From positions 1 through 19,503 of the forward strand of contig WJKZ01000283.1 in the NCBI GenBank assembly GCA_014728785.1: a DNA stretch of 19,503 nucleotides. Direction: 5' to 3'. The stretch is from Candidatus Omnitrophota bacterium (GTDB taxonomy: Bacteria; Omnitrophota; Gorgyraeia; Duberdicusellales; 4484-171). Positions 1 to 12,100 of this stretch are shown in pieces. Position 1 is the stretch's first letter; the number at the start of each line of letters is the position of its first letter. The notes under the pieces are model-generated. The model was not told the DNA's origin, did not search any database, and was given only the letters and a program-made list of their open reading frames with translations. Both the position numbers and the translations under genes were made by a program.

Positions 1-1
1 G

Positions 2-190
2 TCCCGCGGAGAGCAGATATTTGGATGGATTGTCGGAGGGCCTGTGATGCACATAGATGATCCTGCACTTCCAGGTTTATATGAAACATACTCTGATGAG
101 ATAGGTAATTATTTTGCCAATGAGATAACGACCGAATATATAAACAGTGCAGTGATGTATGCAAACATAATGCCCTATTTCATAGAGGAA
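2..190 (+). other. C-terminal end of a GH9-like glycoside hydrolase domain
   Basis: The first 63 residues read like the end of a family 9 glycoside hydrolase (endoglucanase/exo-glucosaminidase type). A V-G-G-P turn (residues 11-14) is followed by Y-S-D-E-I-G-N-Y-F-A-N-E-I-T-T-E-Y-I-N-S-A. This matches the GH9 pattern in which a D-x-x-x-D-Y-x-x-N-E-V-A-x-[D/x]-Y-N-A segment carries the general acid Glu. Here that Glu would be residue 41 (bases 122-124). The rest of the domain lies upstream of the window, so the nucleophile Asp and the substrate class cannot be judged. It is followed directly by a Cys-containing polar linker and membrane segments. Alternative: another (alpha/alpha)6 hydrolase with a similar C-terminal helix. 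Confidence 0.55.
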
Positions 191-3100
191 CGGTCTGATT
201 ATTCATCGGGTACGCAGCAATGTTGTGCCATAGATTCCGTAAAATATAGCCTCAAGATGTTTTTAAAAGGAAGATTTATGGCCGGGATATTTTTAGCCGT
301 TTTAAGCTTTAATATTATAATTGCCAAAACGCTATATTCGGTTTTGAATCTGGTTGCCGGTAAGGCTTTCCCTAATTCGGTGGCAAGGTTTGATTTATCC
401 CAGATTGCTTCTCCTGCAGAAGAGCACCCTGCTATTAGATTTATCTTGCCGGGGATAAGAGAATCAATTCGTTATCATGAAGAATATCACCGCAAAAATC
501 CGGAGGCAACAGAGAAAGAAGTTTATAGAAATCAGTTTGAGTACTTTAGTTCTTACAGAGAAAGTATCTTTTTGCGAATTTCTCTGGATAAAATTAAAAA
601 TAGAATACAGAATTTACCCAGAGAATGGTTGCGAATATCTAAATCATTACTTTTTATTGCATTTTCTTTTGTTTTATTCATTACGGGAAAATATATGGCT
701 GCTCTTGAATCCAGTCCCTTGATAATACCTTTACCTTTGCTTTCAGCCATAGCAATAATGCGCGGCTACAATATCTATCATCTACAAAGAAGTCACTTCA
801 ATAAATATAATCTTCAAATTTATTATACAGCAGAATCGTTGGTGATTGCGGCTGCTGCCTTAACTGAAAGCTCCCTTTTACTATTTTCTTGCAAAAACGT
901 AAGTGATGGCAGAGAGATGCTGTACTTTATCGCCGGCCTGGCCGGATTTTTGCTGTTTTATTGGTCTGGCTGGCGGTTCGCCAAGATTGGCTCGGGAGAA
1001 AGAGAAGTTTCAGGAGGAGACCTGTTTGACACCGCAGGTTTCATTTTTAAGAAGATTATAAGCAGAGAGAGCAGTTTAAAAACAGCTACAGCTATTTTCT
1101 TTTTAGCTGAAGCTCTGCGAAAGGTAAGGGTAGGCAAAGACTCCATGCTTCACATACTCAGAGTGAGTGCTTCCGGAGAAGGTTTCCAGGCAGATCCTTT
1201 AAGATTAAAAGAAATAGTTCTGAAGCTTCCGGATGCGAGAGAAAATTTAGATGAGGTAACAGAAAGGGTGAGAAAGGCAAGGGATGACGAAGAATTTTTA
1301 AGAAGTATTTTAAAAGTAATTGTGGAAAGTGAATATTCTTTATTCGGAATAAAAATCACAATGCATGGCGCCGGCACTGCTTTTGTGGTGGAAAAAATCG
1401 GCAGCTATTATATTCTTTTAACCAACACCCATGTAGTTTTTAATCATATAAGTGATTCAGTCAAGCTGCAAACAATAGAGGCCGAAGACGCAGGCAAAGC
1501 CTCTATAGTTCTATTGCGTTCAGAAAAGTCTTTGTTGGGCGGGGATTTAGCGTTTCTGGCTATAGCAGAAGATGAAGTCCAGGGACCTGAACTCAAACCC
1601 TTGCCTATCCTTCAATTAACCGAAGGAAAAATAGCTACCTTAGTAGGCAGTTTTAAGGGTACTGTTTCAAGCGGTCTGGCGTTACAGGTTAAGGATATAG
1701 AGATATTGCTGGGAGCTGAAAGCGAGCCCGGTGATTCCGGCTCTCCTTCTATTGTAATAACAGAGGAAGGCTATGCAGCAGCCGGAGTTCATGCACAGAG
1801 AGGAGGAATAGGAATGTTGCTTACCTCAAGAGTTATTGAGGATATGCTTTCAGCAATCGAAGGTAGAGAGTCTCAGTTCATTGTGACTACAGGAGAATCA
1901 GCACTGATAAGAGCGGTGAGAGAATACCTGCAAGAGAGTTTGAAGGGCGCCGGAGCCGGACTCAATATCACATCAAAAGCAGGAGGACACAGGCAGGTGT
2001 TTAGGGACAGAGTCAAAGAGCAAGATAGCAGGACCGGTTTATTCAGGTTTCTTAATAATAGTTATCAGATTTGTCTTGAGTTGATGCATGAAGCAATTAC
2101 ACCGCTTGGATTTTTGGCTTCTCTTGAAGATAGAGATAATTACAAGCGTCTCTGGGCACGTGACAGTATATATATAGGTATAGCCGCTCTTGCCTGCGGA
2201 GATCCTGTTCTCGTTGATGGTCTTAAGAGGGCTTTAGATACATTATGTGCTTATCAAAGAACAGACGGGGCTATACCCAGTAATGTGTCTACGGAAGAAG
2301 GTCCTTCTTACGGTAGTATCGGAGAAAGAGTAGATCCCAATCTTTTATATATTTTGGGTTGCGGGCAATACTTAAAATACACACGTGACCAGGAATTTTT
2401 AGATGTCCATTTATCAGCTTTGAGAAAAGCTTTAAGTTATCTGGAGGACAGGTTTGAAGATAGAGAAACAGAATTACTGCTTATACCCAGGGCAGGCGAT
2501 TGGGCAGATGCCTATCCACAGCGTGGCTATGTTCTTTATGATGAGGCATTATGGTACAAGGCGCTTATTGAGTTTTCAGATATTGAAGAGATTAATGGTA
2601 AGCTTGCAGTGTCTCAGGCTTACAGAGAGAAAGCCAAAAGAGTAAGAGAAGCTATAAGAGGCCAGTTTTGGTTTGATTCAAAGAGAAGCGATGCACCGGC
2701 GATATATAAAACTACCGGAGCGGCTTTGCCTGCCGGTGCAGCTTACTTTATACATTTCTCTGACCCCTCGCCCGATAGAGTAAGCAGAGGTTATTGCGGA
2801 GGTTTTGATACGTTCGGCAATCTTTTTTCCATTCTTTTCGGTATAGCCGATGAAGGCCAGTGCGGAAAAATAATAAAATTTTTAGATAATATTTCAGATA
2901 ACCCTTATCCTCTCCTTCCCGCTCACTATCCCTGTATTCCTTCCGGGGAGATAAAGAGTCTGGGACTTCACAGAGAAGAGTTTGGGTTCCGGGAATTCGA
3001 AGGTTGCTACCATAACGGAGGTTTATGGAGTGTACATACTGCTCTTTACGTAGCGGTCTTAAACAAGAGAGGGCGTTTAGATGAGGCTTTGAGATTTTTA

Positions 3101-6100
3101 GAAGGTATGCAGGCGGCAAACAGCCGGGGAAAAGATGGCCGTAGCTTCTATGAGTGCCATATGAATTCACAGGACCGCAAAATTCCCCAGGGTATACATG
3201 CTTTTATCCCCAGCGCGGCAGCTTTTGTTTTTGCCTTCAATACCTTCAGCAATACCCCGACATATAAAGAAAGATTTAATATTGCCTCCAAATCCGGCGG
3301 ACACAAATATGAAGTTTCATTCTCAGGAGGCCATAAAGGGTTCTTTGGAAACCTAAGTTCCGAAGAGATATCTTACATAATTTCTTTAGTGGAAAAGGCT
3401 GAATATACTATGCCTGTCGGATTTGACGGTTTGATTGGGCGAATAGCGGGGATGCCGGTTAAATTTTTTGTTTTAACTTCTCAACCTCAAAGGGGACCTC
3501 CGGAATTTATCTGGGCCAGAGAACACCACCATACACTCGAAGTATTCCTTTCCCGACCAACCTACCAGATACTTACGAAGCATTTCTCAGAAAGCCTGCC
3601 TCTCTTGCTCGAGGCGGTAGCTTACCATGAAAGATTAGAAGTTATCTTAGGCAAAACCCATTTCCAGGCAAGAACCGCTATCATTAAAAGATATCCCGAT
3701 GAAGTAGAAAAGCTGGAAGCGGTTTTAGAGGACTCCGTAACCGGTTCTCAGGGATCCGAGGAAAATCTGCGGGGATTGATATATTGTTTAGAAAATATGT
3801 GGACCCGGGAACCTGAGCTCTGGGATGATTTTGGTAGGCTAAGTAAACGCCTGACAACAGATTGTGACCTGAAAAAAGTAAAATTCAGCGAAAGAAAGTT
3901 GATATTGATATCAGGTGATCAAAGATATTATCTTAAAATAAATAAGGAGGCCGACTATAATTATGAAAAAGAAAAATTATTCCTGCAAAGATACGGAGAA
4001 CTTCTGGGGGTTGATTTATTTTATTTTAATGATAGAGCCAAAGCATTAATATTCATTAATGTACGTTATGGAGTCGGTTCCCGGTACCAGCTTCTTTTTG
4101 AATATCTCCATTCTCAGGGAAGGACGGTTGAAGAACTTCAGGCAGTTATGGCCTCTTCCGGTAAACTATTGGCCCGCCTTCACAGTCAGCCTTTACCTCC
4201 GGTATCAGAAAGATATATTTATCGGGAACAGAGTTTTGATGCCAGGGCAAGGAGGATCGAAGGATATAAGAAGACTTTAATAGATTCAGGGTATAGAGAT
4301 ACTCCTTCTTCGGCTGAATTTGAGACTTTCAGAGAAGCTGTGGAGGCAGATACACTGCGTTGCGTTCATCAGGGAGACTATTCCTGGCTCAACGCTTTTG
4401 TTAATCCTGAAACAGAAGAGGTTGTGGTTGTTATTGATTTTGAATCCAGCGATATAGGCAGTCCCGCTAAAGAATTAGCCAAAGTGGTTATTACTATGAT
4501 AGACGGAGTAAAGAATAATCCTTTTCTTCTCCGACATTTCGATAGATTGATATTGTCTTTCTTTGACGGATATTTCTCAGAAAGTGCCGCAAAAATTAAT
4601 ACCGGCAGAGTATTCAAAACCTTGCCTTATTATTTAGCGACAGAACTTTTGTGGTATGCGGAAGAAACGGCAAGAACTTTCGGCAACCGCGCATGGATTA
4701 ACTGGAGGCTGCAGCTTTGTTCCCAATGGGCATTAAAACAGAAAGACCTGGATTCCGTTTCTTTAGAGGCAATCTTTCCTTTAATCAGTCAGTATATGCC
4801 CTGGCTGAAAATTGAAGACTTATCAGAACTAACCGAAGCCGAAATTATAAGAGTAGTATTTGTGGCCAGGCTGATGAAGTTTTTAAGAAGTGAGGTGAAT
4901 GAAGTTAGGGTGGAATGGGCAGGAAATCTCCACCCCGTCCCGGGGAGTGCCATTGAGGTTTATTCAGGAGATGCAGTTGATTTTTATTTTGAAGTCTTTA
5001 TTCCCGGGCATATAAGGAGTATCTCCTGGCTGCAGGTCGGAGTTGTGTTATGGTCGGATATAAATCAGGCGGGAGCCTGGAGAGAGACAGGGGTATGTGA
5101 GTTGATAGGTTTTGTGGGCAATAATGCTCTTTTCAAAGGAACCCTTTCTGCAAGGGTACCCTCTCCTCACAGCAGAGATTACGGAGCAGTGGTAAAGATT
5201 TCCCACAATGGTATCACCTGGGTTGGGAAACCGGAACACCATGTTTCGATTACAGTAAGAGAAAGACGCAGCACAGTTACCGCTGACCGCGGTCGTCAAT
5301 GGATATCGCTTTTAAAAAGGATATATAAAGGAATTATGGTGGATTTCGACGGAACGGTATGGGCTGAATTTATACCGACTAAGATATTCAGGTTATTTGC
5401 CGGTTTAAATAGGGCAGGCGTCCATCTTGCTTTCAACACAGGGAGACTGCCGCATGAATTGGGTGACCTACATTATTTTATAGGCCGCATAGAAGAAGAG
5501 GCCTTAAAGATGGGGTTTGATTTAAACCCTGATTTAATCCATGTTTATTTGATGAATGCAATGCAGGGTTATAATTACGGAAGCGGAGAGCTGTATTACG
5601 AAGTGCATCTAACCCCCGGGGACAGAACCTTGGTTTCTGAAATTATCAATGATGAGGAATTTTATCCCTACATAGAAGAGGGAAGTGTTTATCTGGAAAG
5701 AGATGAGTTTTTTAGTTTTGTATTCAGAGGCGGTATGGAGAGAAGAATATTCGCCCGGAGGCTTGTTGAAAGAATTTCTGAAAACGAAAGCCTTTTTAGC
5801 CGCCCGTTGAGGGCCTTTTATACAGATAATATCTTCGTTATATGCGCCAGAGAAGGTAAATTTATAGGGTTAGATGATTTTGCTCAGCGGATAGAGGTAA
5901 ATGACTTAAGAGAGGTTCTTGTAATAGGAGACCAGGGCGGCCGTTATATGCTTGATTACCCTATACTCTGCTGGGGAGGAGTAACGGTTCATTATTCTGA
6001 TTACCTTTCACTGGGGTATTATCCTTTAAATACCGTTAAAGATTTAGGCTTAAGAAATTCGGAAGCGGTCAGCTGGCTTTTGGAACATTTGAAATTTCAA

Positions 6101-9100
6101 GGCCTTAATGATAGTGCAGGATTAACCTCTAAGTCAGGAGGCCATAATGCCGAAATTTCTGAGACGGTCAGTTTGAGTAACAGTGTATGCCGGAAGGTCA
6201 ATGCCGCTTTATTCAATTTTGCCTACTATATCATAAATCGTTTTGGGAAAGTAATGATTATTGCCGGACCCTCCGCATCGGGTAAGAACCGATTCATTAC
6301 TGCAATAGAAAACTATATACCGGGCCCGGACTTATTCAGGCTGGTGCGGCTTACAACTACCCGGCCCAGGCGCCGGCAGAGAGAAGATAAGAATTGTGTC
6401 AGTGAAGATAGATTTAAAAGTATGCAAGCCAGGGGTGAGCTTTGCATGGTAAGGTTCAGCAATAACAAATGGTACGGTGTCCACTTATGGGATTTTATCA
6501 GGAGTCTTTGCGGCGTATTGTCCGGCAGGATAATTCTATTCGACACATCTTCTATCGAAGGAGTTGAACGTATAAAAAAGATGTTTCCTCAGGCCTTGAG
6601 TACAGCAATCATTCCTGTATCCTGGGAAATGACTGAAGAGCAGATGCGAAGAGAATTGGAGCCTGCTATCGCAAGAAAAGTCAAGAACCCCGATGATGTA
6701 AAGGTGCGCCTGGACAGAGCAATACATAACATACCGCTTTTCCGCCGGGCATATTGTAGGGGTGAGATAAATATGGTACTTGTAAACGATGAAACATTAG
6801 ATTTTAATGAATCGGCAGATACGCTTGCTTCTGCAATTTTTAATTTATTGGGTAAGGAATATAAAACATGCAGTTTTTCCCTGAGCAAAATAGCCCGAAT
6901 ATCTTTGGTTGAATCAGGCCTCCTGGCTTGTTTGTTGGGAGGGGCAGGTTATTTTTCTTATACTATATTACCGTCTTTACTTTTCATTTTTTCCTTTACA
7001 GCCTTATTGCTGATAAGTTCATTTTTATCTCCTTTCTGGTACAGGGAAGGGTTATTTTATTGGGCAGACGATAAATCCTTTGCTGTACGTTCTCCGCCCC
7101 GGAGAGCCGATTCAATACGGGTAGTGTTATGGCAAACCCTGATGAGGGTTATTCCCCATATAGCTTCATTTTATCTATTCTGCATATACCTTCCCTTACC
7201 TCTGCCGGTAGTGTTATTAATTTCCGGAATAGTGAGTATTGTGAGTCATGTTATTTTTTATAACCTGTTTATCTCATATTTTTTGACAAGACCTGTTATT
7301 ATCCCTTCGTCTATTTTTTGCCCGGTCTCGGAAGATAAGGAAGAGTTGATTCTTGCCTCCAAATCCGGAGGCCATACCATGATAAACCAGGGGTCTGGAC
7401 AGATTGCTTTTGAGAGTTACCTCTTCCGTGGCTGGTGGGGCTCTCAGACTGTCCAGACCTCTGATTATACTGAGTCTGGAGTTGTTTCTTTTACTTCTTT
7501 ATCCGGAAGCCACAGACAGATGCCGGCCAGAGTCGGTCTGGTTAAGTCGTGCTTAGCTTCCGACGGGGTGAGTATGGAGATGGGTAAATGGCTGGAAGTT
7601 TTACCTACTTTGAAGGGTAATAATTCCGGGGTCACCGCTTACCTTTTTACCGGAAGAATCACCAGGGAAGGGCAGGCTGTTCTGGATGCGGTAAATTTTT
7701 CAAGAGACCGTATACATGTATGTAACGGCGTGGATTGGCACAGTTCTGACAATATGCATATAAACGGAGAGTTTTTCTCAGACAGTACAGACCAGGATTC
7801 TCTTGTCCGGCTGCAACTTGAAATTCGCCAGAGGGCCGACCGCATAAAAGAAGAATTAATCGCCTTTTTATGGGAACACAACCTTAATACTCTGGTTGTA
7901 TTCAATCACCTGGCTCTTCCCGTACATCTCCCTTTAGCTCTTGCCTTATATGAGCTCGCCCGGGAAGGTGTAGTGCTGGTTAATGTGGGAGCGGATTGGT
8001 GGTGGGAGAGAGACCGCTATGTGCAATATGCAGAAAGAGAAGTCACTGGAGGCATTCGTTTAAAAGACCTTATCCCACAAAAGGATATTTCTGGTGCAGT
8101 TGTGTATTGTGCCATTAACAGCATTGCCCAGCAGGTATTAAAGACTAGTTTCGGCCTGGATTCTCATTTTGTACCGGATACCGAAAGTTTTACAAAACCT
8201 CCGCGTCCGATTTATCTGTATCGCCGCAGAATCCTGCGTATTTTGCTCGGCATCCCTAAAGATACTCATATTATCGGTATCCCCGTTCGTGTCGTCCCAA
8301 GAAAAAACATTGAAAGTGCTGTATTTCTTGCCCGGCGTGTGAAAGAAATACTTGGCGAAGAAGTAATTCTTCTTTTTACCCACGGATATTCCGATGAAGG
8401 CATAGAGTATAAAGAGTATGTGGAATCTTTGGCGCGGCAAGAAGATATACCGTCAGTATTTGTCCATGAGCATCTTGCATCTTTGCGTGAAAATTTATTT
8501 ACCCCTTGGGATGCCTATTGGCTTTTTGATGTAGCTTTAATCGGTTCCATTATCGAAGGGTTTGGTAATAACTGGCTGGAAATGCTGCGGCATCGCATTC
8601 CTGTATGGGTCCATGAGCATGCAGTGTTTCAGGCAGATATGCGCCGCCGGGGATTTTCTAAGCGTACCTTTCGCATCAATCCCGAAAGAATGGTAGTAAA
8701 CGAGTACGGGCACCGCACCTATACCTACGATAGTATACCCCGCAGCTACCAGGAGGCACAGGCAGTCGTTGAACGTTTCGAAGAAAGTGCTCGTGAAATA
8801 GCCGAAGCGTTAAGCCGAAAAAACCCCTACCTGAAAAAATCTCAAGCATCTTACTGTCTTCTGAAATTAATGAGCCATGCGGTAGTTCTCTTTACTCACC
8901 TGCATATTAACCTTGCTGCTGCACTTGGTATTTTTGTATGTGCGCACTCTCTGGAGACTTACTATTACCTTCTTGCTGCCAGGTACTATTCGGTGGCAAC
9001 ATTAAAGATGGCGGTCGAGGGCATATTAGAGGAGGTTCAGGAAAAATATGCAGCCTGGCAGGGAAGTGTTGTTTCTATGGAGGAATTAAGAAAAAGAACA

Positions 9101-12100
9101 CCGGCCGGTGTAGAAGGATTAACTTCAAAATCAGGCGGCCATAACAGGATAAATGTCTGGTTTGCAAGTATAGGTCGGGATTCCCGGCTTATGCAGACTT
9201 ATAGTTGTACCAGTAGAGATGCTTCTGCTTTTACTTCTTTGGCAGGTGGCCATACAATACCAACTAGATATTTTATTCCGGTTTCTCTGAAACACCCGGT
9301 TTTAGAACTGTACGGAATAAGACATCCTGTCCTGGCCGCAGCAGATTTACTGGATAGGGCCCGCAGAGATGCCTTAAGTGATTTAATCAGAGAGTCGAAA
9401 AGATTACCCCGTCCCATCGGCAGACGGTACAAAAACAATCCTTTCAGCGAAGGTTTCCTTGATTATTTAAAAGCCGACCGCCGGCGCATGGCCCATGAAA
9501 CTCATCAGGCTATGAAGCGCTATTTGAACACTTTGCCTCTTTCCTCCCAAGAAGATGTCAAGGCAATAGGGGAAGTAAGAATTATTGTAAGTTATATATG
9601 GATGATTCATTCGGCCCTTTCAGACCATCTGGAACAGAGAGGGCTTAAGGAGCTGGTTGACTATATCCAGAGAAAAGAAAAAGAGCCCTTTGACAAAAGA
9701 GAACCTCAAAGGCAAGCTGCGGCAATTCGTTTCAGCGAAAATGAACTTATAAAACAGGTAAGAGTTTTGGCTGAAAGTAATCTTTCTCCTTATGATGCGG
9801 CAATAGACCATCCAAAGCTTGCGGGATTGGCAAGATTGCTAAAGTATATACTGACCCGCAATCCCAAACGTAAGGTCGTTATTATAACCAGCCAGATACT
9901 TACAATGGAAAAAATTGTGTCTTTGTTGGCAGCTAGAGGAATTAAGGCCGAATTTTTATGTGGGCATATGTCTGATGTAGAACGTCAGGCTGTATTGGAT
10001 AGATACCAGACAAAGGATTTATCTGTGGTGGTTGCCCAGACTGCCGCTATGGCTAAAAGAGGCAAGGAAGAATATGTCCCCAAGGAAGCTGATGATTTAA
10101 TATTTTTTGAGACGGTTTCTCCCAGACAGGAAGCTTCAATCCTCGAGAGCTTCTCAAGCCGCAGCCCCCGGAGTATTTATATGCTTGTAGCCCAGGGCAG
10201 CAAAGATGAGTCTTTTATGCGTAAATACTCAGTGAGAAATACCGTTTCCCTCCAGGCAAGCGAAAGATGTTTTGTACCCCCTCATTCTCCCATAAATAGT
10301 ATATATATAGGTAAAGATGAAGAATCCGCATCAAACTGTGAGGCTAGGCGGATTAGAAGGATAATAAATGAGGCTATAAAGGGGAAGTTTTCTCATCCGT
10401 ACAGGCGCGAGATAGGCCCTCATTATGCTTTTCTGGGCGGAACCGGTCACAGCTGGTTCGATGAGCATCTGCGTCTGCGGGGAGGCCACGTTGCTTTTAA
10501 CGAAGAAGGTTGGGGAAAACAGGAAAGGCCGATAAGTTTAGGAGATATACTCAATTGGTATTTTATCTATCCTTTAACAAACCGTCTGGCAAGGTTAATT
10601 ATGCGGCTCAGTCTCGGCAAGGGTAAGGAAATCTTAGACCGATTATTGGATTTTTACATTGGGCTTGGAAACTCAAGGAAGTTTTTATTTTTACTTGATG
10701 CATTTTTATACAATATGCAGGTAGCTTATTTTGAAAACAGAGGTATCTATACCATACCCTACGATGAGATATCGACACACCCTATGTCGATATATTTTTC
10801 CGGAAGAGAGGGAGAGGCCCGGATAATTCTTGCAACGGGAGGGACCCCCAAACTGACATATAAATTCTTAACCGCTTTCGGAGATATTGATTGGAGCAGG
10901 GTGCGCATACAGATGCTCGATGAATACGATGCCGTTACATTCGATTACCATATCTATGTTGACACCCATATCATGCAGCCCTTAAGAAATGCGCAAAAAG
11001 AACTTCCGGTAATTTGCCTCCTGGGGCGTTCACGCGGCAGAGGCTTAAGCTTTTTTAATGCCATTGAGTTTTGGCTTTCAAGGATACCTATTGTATCCAG
11101 CCGCAGGATAAAGCTTGCTCCCAGTACCTTATCGGCAAACAGTGACGATTCCGGGATACAAGCCGGAGCAACACACGCTTTAACTTTAACGATAGATGAT
11201 ATCAGAGAAGCGAAGATTGTCGATATGCTTTTGCTTAATTCGGTTAAAGTAGGCTCGACTATACGTTTGACAGACAGGGCATCCGAAGATGACTTGGCTG
11301 CCGTTTCAAAGTTAAGCGGTCACCCGGACTGGAATATCGTGACCACTCCTGATGTAGCAGTCTTAAGCGATTGCCTCGCGGCATGGGCTCCTTCGGCTGA
11401 AGTTACTCTTGCTAGAAGCGGCTGGGCAAAGGATTACCTCTCCTACAATAAAGGCAAGGCCCACCTTCCCTGGAAGGATAGCGGCCTGAATCGGCTGGTT
11501 TCCAGGTCCGGCGGACACCTTATCTCAAGGGTTGGTATGGTATTTATGCCGGGTGCAGCAACAAAGCTTGAAGGGAGAGATATTAAACAGCTGGCAGGTG
11601 ATATTCTTGTCGGAATTTTTGGTGAGGAAATATTTGATAAAATTCTTAGAAATCCCCTGGGTCATTTCCTTGCCCAGATAATATTTTTCAGGAATCCTAT
11701 GGCATTTAATGGACAGGATTTTGCTGTGTTAAAGGCAAATAGGGCAATAAGCCACTATATTGACGGAAGCGGTGAACTGAGACAATGTATATCGGGCCAC
11801 CGCAGGCTGTTGAATGCCGAAGGCCCTTACAATAGTGTTGCTTTTATGCCGGGCCATTATTGCCAGCCGTTTCATCGTCATGCTCAGGTTCCTGAATTTA
11901 ACTTTTTGGTCGAGCCAGCCGTTATTCGTTATATCGATAATACCGGGGAAGAGCATGTAATTTATGGTGAGAGCGGAGATTTGGTTTATATTCCTGCTCG
12001 TGTTTATCATACTATCGAGAACCCTTCTATATCCAGGGCGCGCAACACCACCGTAAAGCCGATTCTTGACCCGCGTATAATGTTGACCGGCGATGCTCAA

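Noticed and set aside
1004..1027. EVSGGDLF as an additional boundary motif
   Set aside because: It has S-G-G but neither the basic residue before nor His/Phe/Asn after in register, and nothing else in the flanks matches.
3620..3661. AYHERLE as a zincin HExxH active site
   Set aside because: The spacing is H-E-x-x-E without the second His at the right place; it may bind metal in another way but is not the zincin signature.
10469..10489. LRLRGGH as a type A boundary motif
   Set aside because: Lacks the Ser before the double Gly, and the following V-A-F-N-E fits a NagB active-site loop better than a linker.
11308..11325. SKLSGH as a boundary motif
   Set aside because: It lies inside the NagB-like fold, where the family has a Leu-x-x-His-Pro segment (L-S-G-H-P-D-W-N), so the resemblance is coincidental.
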